DNA of 64,000 bases, taken from Vitis vinifera (lineage: Eukaryota > Streptophyta > Magnoliopsida > Vitales > Vitaceae). Location: the NCBI RefSeq assembly GCF_030704535.1, contig NC_081813.1, positions 3,620,001 to 3,684,000 on the forward strand. Reading direction: 5' to 3'. The translations under genes were made by a program, and so were the position numbers. How positions within the stretch are numbered: the stretch's first letter is position 1; each line of letters begins with the position of its first letter. Below, in pieces: positions 1 through 10,918 of the stretch. Below the pieces are notes generated by a model. It had not been told where the DNA came from and made no database searches. It was given only the letters and a program-made list of their open reading frames with translations.

Positions 1-1374
1 TTGAACTGCTTCCAGCCTGGTCGAGGATGTCAAGAACGGTATGCCCTCCAGAGTTCCTGAAATTGATCTCCACCCTTGTTTTATTGATGATGTAGTCTGC
101 TAGCTGGAATAAATTGAGACAAAAGAGTTCTTAGAATATGCTCACGCATAATGAAATGGTCCAAGATGTATTCCAGCAGTTAATCAAATAGGCAGCATCG
201 AATATTTTGTTATTATATGATTTGTAATTCTTGAGACTTGATAACACAGAAATCTGAAATAGTCATGGAAATCACTTGTCTTTGATCAGTCTGCAGTAAA
301 ACAATTGTGTATATGTGCATATGTTTGGCTATATGAAAGATCTTTACCCGATGGCGCCCTGCAGAGGCTGCGAGATGTAAGATGGTGTTACCACTTTTGT
401 CAGGTTGGTGAAAGAGATCCGTGTCACCAAAATTCTGTGCCAACCATACAAAGGCATTGAATCGGTTGAATCTTACTGCAAGGTGAAAGACGGTCTCTCC
501 CTCTCTTGTGAGAAGTTGAAAAGAAGCGGGAACCATCGCTAGGAATTCCTCAAGGATTGCATCTTTGGCATTCATGGCCGCCAAGTGCAGTGGTGTATAA
601 CCATTGTTATCAAATTTCACTGCAAGACCCGGGTCAAGCCCTAGAAGCATTTTTGTTATCTCCAGATTGTCCCCACTACAAGCGTAGTGCAATGCTGAAA
701 GTCCCATGTCGTCAGTCTTTGGAGCAAAATTCGGGCATACCTCCAATATTCTTCTAGCAACATCTGCAATATAGCTTCTGAATTTAATACTATATATATA
801 TATATATACATGTAGATTTTGGTTGAGCAATAGAAACTATTCACTGAAATGAGCTCTTCAAATGATTTAAACAGAAATCTCAGCAAACAAATTAAGATCT
901 TGATGTAATGAAAGTTTGGAACCTACATGTGTGCCCTCTTGATACAGCGACATGAAGACAATTCATATCCGGATTGTCTTCCTCGAATTCCACCATCCAG
1001 GGTTGTTTCAAAATGAGCTCCACTACGTGAGGATGCCCGTTGTGGCAAGCTAAGAAAAGTGGGCTCTGGTCTTCATTGTTGAGCGCGCAACCAAGCCAGG
1101 GATTGGCGTCTAATAGCAGCATGACCACCTTGGCGTTTCCATTCCGGCAAGCTTCATGCAATGGAGTCTCTCCCTTTTTATTACGGGCCTCAACCATTCT
1201 GGGATGCAGCCTGATAATTTCCAGCACTAATTCGCCATGTCCAAACCTTGAAGCCAGGTGTAACACGGTGCTCTTAGATTTAGCCGTTGTCTCAAAGGCA
1301 TATCCTTCATTAATTAGCTGAATGAAGGCGGGCTTGTCGTTGGTTGCAATAGCCTTGAAAAGCGAGGTTCTCAT
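1..1374 (-). CDS. Ankyrin-repeat protein, PGG-membrane type, copy 1 (3' end outside window)
   Basis: Three exons are visible: 927-1374 (start), 348-763 and the beginning of exon 3, 1-103, which continues beyond the left edge. Exon lengths (448 and 416 nt) keep frame across phase-1 and phase-0 introns with GT-AG ends. The ATG at 1372-1374 is chosen because the protein then begins MRTSLFKAIATND, matching the tandem paralogue; an in-frame ATG lies upstream at 1462. Exons 1-2 encode a run of ankyrin repeats (motifs such as TVLHLASRFGH, GETPLHEACRNG, GLSALHYACSGDN, GYTPLHLAAMN). Family knowledge: ITN1/ACD6-like proteins carry N-terminal ankyrin repeats and a C-terminal PGG domain with four membrane spans, and act in stress or defence signalling. 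The PGG part is not in the window. The last base of exon 1 is T where copy 2 has G, changing the junction residue from Asp to Tyr and weakening the donor. Whether it is expressed is unknown. Confidence 0.8.
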
Positions 1375-1680
1375 TTTCTTGATTAGCGCTCTTGCTTCCT
1401 GGTGGATTCTCAGAGGAACGTCAGGAAGGAATATGAGAGCTGATGATACTCTCTGCACCTTCACTAGTCCTCCAAAACTGGAAGTAAATAGGGAAACTGC
1501 CTGTGAAGTGGGAATAACAAGTCAAAAGTCTTCTTCCTAGTGTCTTCTCGGATTGCATCTATCGACTGCTTATCATCTTCAAGGAAATCATCCATCGACT
1601 TCTCAGCATCCTCTTGGAAGATCATTGCTCTCGCTTCAGGATGAAGTTTACATTTATACAAGAAGGGTTACATTTTATGC
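1375..1680 (-). other. 5' region of ankyrin copy 1
   Basis: This stretch upstream of the chosen ATG resembles the sequence upstream of copy 2 (about 10919-11140), including an aligned glutamate/aspartate-rich reading. An open frame continues 30 codons above the chosen start, and another frame opens at 1464-1661. It is most likely 5' UTR or promoter-proximal leader shared by the duplicates. No clear TATA box was identified. Confidence 0.35.
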
Positions 1681-4600
1681 CTAGGAAAAAAAATGTCCGG
1701 TTCTAAGAAGTACCACCCAAATAAAAAAAAATGTTGAGAAAAATTATTTTCTCGTAGTTGGTTTTACTATAAAAATCAAAATTAATTAAAAACTTATACA
1801 TTTTAAAATTATTTAATTTTTATATAGATAATTTTAAATAAGTGAAGAATTTTTAGCATTGTATAAAACTAATTTATCGGTTTTAAATTTATTTTTATTT
1901 TTATTTTTATATTTTATAATTTTCCTTTCTTTTACTTCTAGGTTATCTTTCTATCTCCTTTCCTTTCATTTTCTTTAAATTTTATAGAATCAAATATAGT
2001 CAAGATTTGACTTTAACGTAATAGATGATGATCCCCTCGAAGATACAGGGAAGTTAAAAGATGCGTTCATAATAGATATAAGGAAATTGAGTGGAACTAA
2101 CATCTTAAATTCGAAATTGAGTAGAACCTACCATATTAAATTCTTTATACTAAAAACAAGGAAGAATTTGCTTGTGAAGAACAGTCAAAGAAGAGAGGGA
2201 GAGCAAGGTAATGGATTGTTGGTCCCATGGAATATCAATAATCTTCTTTGAATATGCAAAGGATTTGACTAGTCTAAAAATGATCCATTTGGGTCCCCTA
2301 CGTAGCATCTTTTGTTACTTTTTCTTAGTGATTGTCCTTATTTTTATAGGTTGTTAACGCTATGTTTTGTTCTAAAAAAGTACTAATAAAAAAAATTAAA
2401 ATATATATTTTTTTCTTGTCTAGTTTTATCATAAAAAGTAAAAATAAAAGAGAATAAAATATAGTTAAAATTAGTTAAAAATGTGTACATTTTCAAATGA
2501 TTTTCCTTTGAATAAGATAATCCCTAATTTGAAAAAATAACACCATTTTGATATGATTGCCAAATACTTTTTTTGTAAAAATGTGTGGACATAGAACTGA
2601 GAAAAAAATATTGATAAATTCTATTTTGTATAAAAAGGATATATTTCATGTTTTAAAAATAGAGATTTTTGTAACAATATTGAGATTATTTTATCTCATT
2701 TAATCAAATAACCCTTAGGTCATGTTTGGGACCTAGAATCGAGAATCAAAACAAGAAATTCATTCCATTTCTATTAATTCATTAATGTCTTTGGATCATT
2801 TTTTATAATAAGAATAAGATTAAAAAATTCATTGTTATGAAACCAAATTTCAATCTCATTAAGAATTTGTGTATAACATTATATACTTTTGTGCTATTAG
2901 GACAAACTTGAATGTGATGAACGTATAAATTGTATGTTTGTATGCATATACAAAAGGAAATGCACGGGTACATGAAAACAAGCAAAAAAAAAAATGTTAA
3001 TTTAACAAGAAAAACTAATTTTGGAAATCATAGATCAAGACAAATTATTATATCAAAGAAAATCTTTATAGAAATTAAATACAAAAGTAAAAGTTCAAAG
3101 CATTACACCATATTTGATTTCAAGAAAGTATTATAGAAAGAAAAAAAATACGAAGAAAAATGACTTTTTTATATTTTGTTTTACTATGAAAAATAGTTTA
3201 AAAAAAAATGAAGATAATTAAAATTAATTAAAAATTTACACATTTTCAAATTATTTAATCTTCATATAAAAGGGCTAAAATATAAAAAATAAGTTTAAAG
3301 TAGGGCTAAAACTTGAGAGGGTTGATCCGGTTTATGGCTAACCTAAACATAACCCAAATTAAGAAAAAATAAACCCAAGCTCAACTCAACTCAATCTTTA
3401 ACCTAAAGTATTCAACCTTATTTTTCTAAACTCGAGTTGAACTCCGATTGGTTGAACTAAATTTAGGTGGTATGACTTAAAATCCATACATAGTGATTTT
3501 TAAAAAACTTGTTTTTATATTTATACCAAAATTTAAATGTTAAATAACATAAAATTGCAAAATAATAATAAAAATAAACTTAAAAATAAATTTATAGATC
3601 TTTTTTAAAAAAAAATGAAAAAGTGTATGATATAAAAGTAAAAGTACACTTGTATATCTTTTTAAAAAAATGATAAAAAAAAAATATGATATAATTATAA
3701 TTTAGTATTTTTTTTCTTTAAAATATAAAAAGAAAATGAATATTATCATACAGGATAATAAACATTATAAATATTATAAAAATATTAAATCAAGTTCAAG
3801 TTAGACTCAAGTTGTTTAAACCTTAATCCGAATCCAATCCAAATTAAGTTCAAATTGAGAAAACTTAAACCCAAACTCAACTTAAGTAATAAAAATGTTT
3901 ATTGAAACTCACTCAAATATCGAATTGAGTTTGGATTGGGTCAAACCAACTTGTTCAAATTGCACTCCCAGTTTAAAGTATTATATAAAAATAATTTTTT
4001 TTTCTAAAATATGTTAAATGGGTTTAAAGTATCATATAAAAATAATTTGTTGATTTTATCTTTCTATTTTCTTTTCTTCATATTTCCTTTCAAATTTTCT
4101 GAAAGGAAACATAGTCGGAGCTTAACATTATAGACAACAATGCTGCATGAAGATATTGGGAAGTTGAAATATGTATTCATAAGAGATACATGAAAATTCA
4201 TGGGAACCTACTCTGAAGTTCTTTGTATTAAAGATAGAAAAGAGATGAAAAAAAGTTGACTAATCTACATGGGAATTTTAACGTGGCATCTTCTCATTCT
4301 GACATTAGTTTTCTGTAAATTAAATCATGTCAGTCACCACTTGTCACTTTTTCTTGGCAATCTCCCTTACTTTTATTTGATGCTATATTTGATTCTAAGA
4401 AAATATTAAAAAATAATTAAGGACAATGATTTTTTTTATTTTATTATAAAAAATATCAAAGAAAATAATATAAATTTATAGATTTTCAAATTATTTAATT
4501 TTTATATAGAAAAAAATAAAATAAGTCAAATGCATTTGAAGTAGCATAAAAAAATAAAAATAAAAATAATTGTTGAAGTATATTTTTGTAATTTCATATT

Positions 4601-5033
4601 TTCAAAAGAGGAGGTCAGTTGAATTTTATGTTTTCAATAACTTTTTTAATCAAATAATCCTTCAAAAAAAGATATAAAATTTCACCAATATTAACCTGTA
4701 TTATTTTATCATGCGTTATAGTTTCATCCATTATTTTAATTTTTCTTTTTTTTTTATGTTTATCAAAATTTTCATCGATAATAATATTCTTTCAATGTTT
4801 CATGAAATTAAATCATCCATATTTCCATCGCTACCAATATTAGTATTAATTGACCAGTCTGTGCCCATTGTACAACCCTTTCGCCACAATTTACAGCGTA
4901 AGATATGCATGTGGCTGGCCCAACTAAAAGAACAACAGCCCAGGACTACCAAGCTGAAGCCCACATTTTCAATGGCCCAACCCAAAATTCAAGATGCTGA
5001 GGCTAATTTGTTTTAAATATAGGCACCTGTCAT
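1681..5033. other. AT-rich intergenic DNA with an old internal duplication
   Basis: No supportable gene. The stretch is very AT-rich with many poly(A)/poly(T) runs. Segments around 1870-2560 and 4030-4640 share ordered blocks (for example a 'gaagatac/attgggaagtt' block followed by 'cattcataa', then 'cactttttcttggcaat'-like sequence), which indicates an ancient diverged duplication. Short ORFs here are low-complexity. Confidence 0.5.
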
Positions 5034-5705
5034 GTGATTTTGTGCTTGGATTGCGTTTCGTTTAATTCATTTCGAGTTGGGTTTGCTGCGAATATTACCT
5101 AAAATTTTCCATCTACCCTCTGTTTGGTTGCTGAGAGAGTTCAGGGAAATAAAGGAAATTTTGAAAATTGAATACATATTTCAACTTCCCAATATCTTCA
5201 TGTGAAACATGGTTGAATGAAGCTGTTTCTTAATAAATGCACTTCAGAGATTCTTGTTTGGAAGACTTGGTGGACATGTTGTCCATGTTTTGGACAAAGA
5301 GGTATAAATTATCATTGAGTAATGAATACTTCTACTTCTGGTATTGGACCTATTGGAGCATTAAAGAAAATATGGGTTATGATAATTTATTTACTACATA
5401 TTTTCTATTCTCTTTTCATTTCATCATTTTGCTTTTATTCATGTAAGTTGAAAATTTAATATATCATATGTTTAATGTGTTTTGTCAATTTCTTTTACAA
5501 AAATTTCAAACATGTTTTGCTTTTAAAGCCTTTGGTATCTTGGTTTATTTAAGTGGGCATTTATTTTACTTGAGATGCATGCATTCATATTGCTAATGTG
5601 GTGCTTTGGTATCTTGGTTTATTTAAGTGGGCATTTATTTTACTTGAGATGCATGCATTCATATTGCTAATGTGGTGAAGTATTCATTCATTGTCGTTAT
5701 TATGT
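5034..5705 (+). pseudogene. Exon-less duplicated fragment of the chaperonin-60 beta 5' introns
   Basis: Blocks align in order with the CPN60 beta gene: 5034-5170 with 13669-13806 (5' UTR intron), about 5205-5300 with 13968-14078 (same intron), 5301-5460 with 14980-15145 (intron after coding exon 2) and about 5510-5700 with 15180-15300 (same intron). The copy lacks the sequence matching 14079-14979, that is coding exon 1 and coding exon 2, and has no promoter or 5' UTR exon. It therefore cannot encode protein. The junction at 5298-5302 (caaag|aggtata) suggests a deletion at short homology. It is a relic of the segmental duplication that also gave the two ankyrin genes. Confidence 0.75.
5530..5677. 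repeat. 74-bp tandem duplication in the chaperonin relic
   Basis: Two adjacent near-identical 74-bp units, 5530-5603 and 5604-5677, start with ctttggtatcttggtttatt. The functional gene has a single related copy near 15200-15275, so the duplication arose after the segment was copied. Confidence 0.85.
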
Positions 5706-5721
5706 CGGTGGAGCTTTAATA

Positions 5722-6113
5722 TAAACAATGTTAGTTCAAGAACATAAAGATACACAAGGCTTTAATATGGTTCAACCAAACATACGAACATCCATATATA
5801 AAAGAAAATCATTTCACTATATCATAGAGAATAGTGTAAATGAGATAAATCGGATGCAACTATTGAGTTTTCGAACAATCCTATGTTTCCTCACTCATTG
5901 TATCCATACCTTGAAATATGAGTTTCTTAGTCTGTTGAGTATCTCCCATTCTTCCTCATTGTTCCATTCACCACCTATAATCTTTATAATCTCATCTCCA
6001 TTTCATAACCTAAAATATTTATACAGATATTTCTAATAATTTTCTTTATTCTATAAAGAAATCTAATACTACAATAACATATCAACTTAGAAAATATTCT
6101 ATATAATATTATT
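5722..6113. repeat. Dispersed repeat, copy A (LTR-like)
   Basis: This segment is similar along its length to 42186-42612. Shared features include an opening 'aatgttagttcaa'-like stretch, 'atggttcaaccaa', a 'tgtttcctcactc' block and the end block 'atatcaacttagaaa' plus 'atattctatataatatt'. The 'tggttcgaccaat...tacgtccac' wording in the other copy is typical of plant LTRs. No coding capacity is convincing; an ORF at 5728-6036 is inside the repeat. Family not identified. Confidence 0.55.
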
Positions 6114-6924
6114 TTATCTTTTTTAACTTTTGATTATATTTATTATTTTTGTATCCCGTGAATATGCCTCTCTTATTGTTACCATTAATAATAAAACTAT
6201 TATCATCCCATTATACAATTGAATCAAAATTTTGACAACTTTGATACCTTCATCTTGGAAAGGGTGGTTCATCTTTTGGTTGATGAGTAGATTAAGGATG
6301 TGCATGAATGAATATTTGTATGTATAATGAATTTAAAGTCGACAATTATGTATTGTTCCTTTTTAGTGTTGTCAAACCTCATTTGGGAAGAGAATATTGC
6401 TGCCTAAACCACCACCTCCCATATCCAAACATCCTTACTCCCTTCTAATCTTTAAGTCTATAGGAATTATTTTTTGTGCGCTTTTTGGTTATACACGATT
6501 GCATTGTTTAGTTAGCTTGTATATGCAATGTCTTGATACCTTTACATATTTGAAATTAGTTTTGTATGTTCAAGGACTTTCTTTGGCATCATAGGTACAA
6601 TTCGAAGAAGTAAACCTACGAGGAAAGGAAAGCTAAATTGATCGAAAGATAAATTAAATGCTTAACATAGCGGTCATTGATAATATGTATATATGTATGT
6701 ATGTATGTCATATATGAGGATTGAAATTCAAATTTTCATTAGATATTCTTTTATTGGTCTCTTTGGATTTGCACTCCCTCAATCTAATAGCTATGTGATG
6801 CAATGTGCATGATTAATTGGCATAATGACTATGAAATGATTATACACATCCAATAGTTGTACTCTGTCAACAAATTCAGTACTAATAAAACTTGTAGAGA
6901 AAACGATTTTATCGGTGCAAATGT
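6114..6924. other. Intergenic DNA 3' of ankyrin copy 2
   Basis: No gene supported. It contains a short (tatg)n-like run at about 6687-6708 and the presumed 3' UTR and polyadenylation region of the severed ankyrin exon next to 6925. Confidence 0.4.
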
Positions 6925-7660
6925 TTAGTATACATGAAATCCTTGTCCTAGAAACAGAGCACTATCAACATCAGAGTAGCTGGATTGTGTGATATTGTTA
7001 CGTTTGTCAGCAGCAGGCACTGCCTCTTCTATTTGTTTCATCCCTTTCGACTTCGTATGTTTTTCTCTCCTCGTCTTCAACTTCGTTAGTCGGTGTCTTA
7101 CCAACTTCACACCTAGATAAACAAAAACACTTCCTACTGTTCCAATAGACAAAGAAAGTAGAAGCTCAAGTGTCCATTTGGTTCCCCTGTCATGTGGTAT
7201 AATCACCCATGTTGCTGCAACATAAGCTGTAGCCATGAACGATACTGCCACCCACATGACCTTGTGAGCAACCACCAGTAGCCTTACCAGTGATTTTCTC
7301 TGGAAGGGGATGATGCTGACTAGGACTATGACGATGCAGAGAGATGAAAACAATGCGATGTTGTTGCTTATCATGAAGATCTTGAAAGCTATTGTTCTGC
7401 CTACTGTGGATTTGCCTTTCAGTGGTCCATCTTGGTAGACACCACCAGGAGGGCTTATGCCTGCTGTGAAAGTAACCGTGGCGATCAAAATTGCGACTAG
7501 TATAATTGTGTTCCTGGCATTTTGAAGGGCTTCTTTGTATATTTCATTTTGCCTATTCTGACGAATTTGGTGAAGCTCAAGTAGGTCTCTCCTGTGTCTT
7601 TGACTGAGATGCTTGTGTCTTCGCAAACTGCTTGAGGAACTCTTGGTTCTATTTGTCAAG
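6925..7660 (-). pseudogene. Severed last exon of ankyrin copy 2: PGG domain with four membrane spans
   Basis: The frame encodes a basic linker ([15 protein letters not shown]), then the PGG domain: [21 protein letters not shown] followed by [11 protein letters not shown]. Three more hydrophobic spans follow (near [39 protein letters not shown] and [18 protein letters not shown]), and the chain ends GQGFHVY. It has no start of its own; the frame runs into the inserted element at 7661. If the insertion and one copy of the 5-bp duplication are disregarded, the frame is continuous with 9343-9790 (…RTAL / TNRTK…), so this was the 3' part of the same exon. It is now probably untranslated unless the element is spliced out. 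Confidence 0.85.
7656..7660. repeat. Target-site duplication, left (TCAAG)
   Basis: The pentamer tcaag immediately precedes the TG end of the insertion and recurs immediately after its CA end at 9343-9347. Confidence 0.85.
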
Positions 7661-9342
7661 TGTTGGGGATAAATGTATGCCCAAGATCCAATCTATCATG
7701 TAATCAACTTTAGTTTTAATAAGATATTAATTCTTTATTTCATTATCATATCTGTTTAAAATAGTTTATATGATAAGGTCCTTGATTAAAATTTGAAATT
7801 GTTATCATGATAGAGATTATGATAATGAGAAGCAATTCTTTTAATAATTTTAATCTAAACTGTTCTTGATCATAGGATTATTGTCAACAGGACATCAATA
7901 ATCCAGATAGATCAATATATATGTGATGGTCTTTATTGGATAAAGATTGATATATCTCATTTGTTAAATTACATATATAGATGATGCACATGTAGATGTG
8001 ATCATTGAACTGACTCAACTGAGAATTTCTAATGGTTATCTTTACCTTAAATTGTCAATAGGAATTTCTCAAGAAGAAATATAATAGTTTTCTTTGACCT
8101 GAGATTATCAAAGTAATTAACAAGTTATTTATTATATTTTAATCCCGGACACCTAATGCCTTAGGGCACTAGTTGAATGGATATTGGATATAATTAAATA
8201 CTTGTAGAATTAATGATTAATCAAGAAGGAATCCATCAACTCCTGGTAATGAGTTTGAGCTCTATGATAAAAAAATAAGACCTTGGCCAAGGGTAATTGA
8301 ATGAATGAAGAAATGAGTTTCTTAAGTCATTCACTAAATAAATAATGTGTTGACTTATTAGAGTTTGACAGTAATACCATACTCTAGAGTTAGCCCAGAG
8401 CTGTAAATGATGGAAGGAAATATTACATTATTCTTCTACCGGTTCTTGAAAGTAAAAGATATTACTTCATACTATCTGGACGTTAAGGAGTGTTGCTAGA
8501 CGCCTACCTTAATTAGTAAATTGATTTGATTAATTTACTACCAGCTTAGTAATGAACCTACGGGGTCACACACAAACGAGTGTTTTAATCTTTGCAAAGA
8601 GCTATTTATTATTATTTGATAATTAAATTAGAGAATTTAATTTTAATCAAATAAATAAATATGTTCTATGTGGAATATTATTATATTCTTTGCTAGCACC
8701 AAGAATATAATTAATATATAGATAAAAAATAAAATAAAATAGTTTTCTTTGGACGTGGAAGTTAGTCCACGAGAATGTTTGCTAAACATATGGGTACATG
8801 CAGCAACTTACCGGAGGGATGTGGGTTTTGTTTTTTAACTTACAAGACTTGGTCAAAGTGTTTTTTCAAATGCTATTGAAAATAGCAAAAAGAAAAACAA
8901 ATGGACCAATAGAATCTCTTAGTAGCCCAAAAAAGAAGGAGGACACGATAGAGATAGATTAAGTGATAAAATCAAAAAATCAAATTAGTTGAGTTATCTT
9001 ATCACTTAAAACAGAAGTTGTATTGGATATGCTATATAGCATATATACACAATCTGAATAAGGATCGATCTATCTTTATCCTTCTTGTTTTTACGCCAAA
9101 GAAATACAAAGTGTTGTTCTATTTTATATTTTTTAAGTTCCGCGTATCAAAGGGTTGATAGCAAAGATTAATTTCGGTGTGGATACACGTAGAGTCTTCA
9201 TACAATTGGAGAAAATTTTATGCTTGAAGAACTGATATCCAGGTTATTATTTTAAATTTTTGATAGCTGCAGTATATATTTTGAATGCAAAATAGATCAA
9301 TTTTCCGCTGTATGTGTTATAAATTTATTTTATAACCTTTCA
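7661..9342. mobile_element. Solo-LTR-like insertion inside ankyrin copy 2
   Basis: A 1,682-bp segment begins TGTTGGGGATAAATG and ends ATAACCTTTCA, is bounded by TG...CA and is flanked by perfect TCAAG duplications. It has no ORF above about 60 codons, no primer-binding site and no second LTR. That fits a solo LTR left by recombination between the two LTRs of a retrotransposon. 5-bp duplications and TG/CA ends are the established signature of LTR-element integrase. A candidate TATA stretch and transcript-start area lies near 9030-9060 in plus orientation ('gctatatagcatatatacac'). The element splits the last coding exon. The lineage is unresolved: the long LTR and TGTTGGGG start suggest Copia. 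A non-autonomous element without coding DNA is the alternative. Confidence 0.8.
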
Positions 9343-10918
9343 TCAAGGCCGTCCTTGGTTCAGACTGATTATCATCCTGAATTTCAGATTTCTCTTCAAC
9401 TTGATGGTTGAGTAAATCAACCCCAAAATTCTTTTCAATGTCTAATGCAGGCAGGTGCTCTGTTGTGTGATTGCCTAGTTTGTCTTCTGTGGGCAATTCG
9501 AACCGGCTTTCAGAGTGTGTCCCAAAGTCCAGAGGAATTTTGAGTTCTTCACCATGTACATCTTCGGGTCTTTCATCATGTGCCAGAGGCTGGGGACTTG
9601 TTCCCTCAATCAATGGCATAAGGGACGACAATTCAATGCTCCTTTTACCACCAGCTTTCTTTATCATGTCTTCAAGATGCATGTTTTTGGAAGTGCTTCC
9701 AGCCTGATTGAGGATGTCAAGCACTGTTTGGCCTCTAGAGTTCCTGAAATTGATCTCCACCCCTGTTTTATTGATGATGTAATCTGCTAACTGGAATAAA
9801 ATTGAGATAAAAGAGTTGGTTGTTAGAATAGCCATGAAAATGACTCGTCTTTGTTCAATCTGCAATAAAATGTGTATATGAGCGTGTTTGGCTATATGAG
9901 AGATCCCTACCCGATGGCGCCATGCAGAAACTGCAAGATGTAAGATGGTGTTACCATTTCTGTCTGGTCGCTGGAAGAGAAGTGTATCACCAAAAACCTG
10001 TGCCAAGCATACAAAGGCACTGTATTGGTTGAATCTTACGATGAGATGAAATACTGTCTCTCCCTCAGATGTGAGAAACTGAAAAGAAGTGGGAACTATG
10101 GCCAGGAATTCCTCCAAGACTGCACCTTTCCCTTTCATGGCTGCCAAGTGCAATGGAGTACAACGGCTGTTATCAAATTTCATAGCAAGACCTGGGTCAA
10201 GCCGAAGAAGCATTTTTACTATCTCCAAATTGTCCCCACAACAAGCATAGTGCAATGCTGAAAATCCCTTTTTGTCAGTCTTTGGAGCAAAGTCGGGGCA
10301 TACCTCTAATATCTTCCTAACCACATCTGCAATATGGTATCTGAATTTGGTTAAGCAGCAGAACATTTTCACTTTACTGATTTCATCAAATGATTTAAAT
10401 GCGGGAATATCAGGAGATCCCCATAAAATCAAAGAAAAACAGCAGCTGATCGAAGTTTGCAACTTACCTGTGTGCCCTCTTGATACAGCGACATGAAGAC
10501 AAGTCAGATCAGACCCATCTTCCTCAAATTCCATTAACCAAGGCTGGTTCAAAATGAGCTTCACCACCTCCAGGTGCCCGTTGCTGCAAGCCAAGAACAT
10601 TGCACTCTGGTCTTCATGGTTAAGCACGCAACCAACCCAGGGATTGGTCTCTAATAGCATCATTACAACATTGGCATGCCCATGCCGACAGGCCTCATGC
10701 AATGGGGTCTCCCCCTTCTTATTACAATCTTCAGTCGTTCTAGGATCCAACTTTATAATTTTGGAGACCATTTCATGGTGTCCGAACCTCGAAGCCAGGT
10801 GTAATACCGTGTTCCTAGATCTGGCCGTCCTGGCACTGAGATGATCTTTGTCTTGAACTAGTTGGAAGAAAGTGAACATGTCATTGGTTGCAATCGCCTT
10901 GAAAAGGGATGATTCCAT
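9317..10918 (-). CDS. Ankyrin-repeat protein, PGG type, copy 2 (truncated by LTR insertion)
   Basis: Exons: 10468-10918 (ATG 10916-10918), 9911-10326 and 9343-9790, with readthrough into the element to a stop at 9317. Borders are GT-AG (CACACAG|GTAAGT; gcag|ATGTGG; CATCGG|GTAGGG; ttccag|TTAGCA). The spliced product is 446 aa: ankyrin repeats (TVLHLASRFGHHE, GETPLHEACRHGH, GFSALHYACCGDN, CTPLHLAAMKGKG, GNTILHLAVSA) and an acidic linker. It then gains eight element-derived residues (MKGYKINL) in place of the four-span PGG membrane domain. The intact ancestor would have been about 681 aa. Both introns (141 and 120 nt) are multiples of three without stops, so unspliced RNA gives one 533-codon frame. 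Family role, from knowledge of ITN1/ACD6-like proteins: membrane-linked stress or defence signalling. The truncated form should be soluble and is probably non-functional or altered. Confidence 0.8.
   Translation of the reverse strand: MESSLFKAIATNDMFTFFQLVQDKDHLSARTARSRNTVLHLASRFGHHEMVSKIIKLDPRTTEDCNKKGETPLHEACRHGHANVVMMLLETNPWVGCVLNHEDQSAMFLACSNGHLEVVKLILNQPWLMEFEEDGSDLTCLHVAVSRGHTGKLQTSISCCFSLILWGSPDIPAFKSFDEISKVKMFCCLTKFRYHIADVVRKILEVCPDFAPKTDKKGFSALHYACCGDNLEIVKMLLRLDPGLAMKFDNSRCTPLHLAAMKGKGAVLEEFLAIVPTSFQFLTSEGETVFHLIVRFNQYSAFVCLAQVFGDTLLFQRPDRNGNTILHLAVSAWRHRVGISHIAKHAHIHILLQIEQRRVIFMAILTTNSFISILFQLADYIINKTGVEINFRNSRGQTVLDILNQAGSTSKNMHLEDMIKKAGGKRSIELSSLMPLIEGTSPQPLAHDERPEDVHGEELKIPLDFGTHSESRFELPTEDKLGNHTTEHLPALDIEKNFGVDLLNHQVEEKSEIQDDNQSEPRTALMKGYKINL
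9343..9347. repeat. Target-site duplication, right (TCAAG)
   Basis: Second copy of the 5-bp duplication, directly after the CA end of the element and within the ankyrin coding exon. Confidence 0.85.

Noticed and set aside
4711-5016. 101-codon ORF upstream of the chaperonin relic
   Set aside because: Half of it is low-complexity Phe/Ile sequence and no recognisable family is visible.
5728-6036. 102-codon ORF
   Set aside because: It lies inside a dispersed LTR-like repeat, and the other copy at 42186-42612 does not keep the frame.
9317-10918. A single unspliced 533-codon ankyrin ORF as the main gene model
   Set aside because: Canonical donor and acceptor sites interrupt it at positions shared with copy 1, where the equivalent introns break the frame. 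Splicing also gives a better ankyrin-repeat reading (GHTDVVRKI). Intron retention is kept only as a finding.
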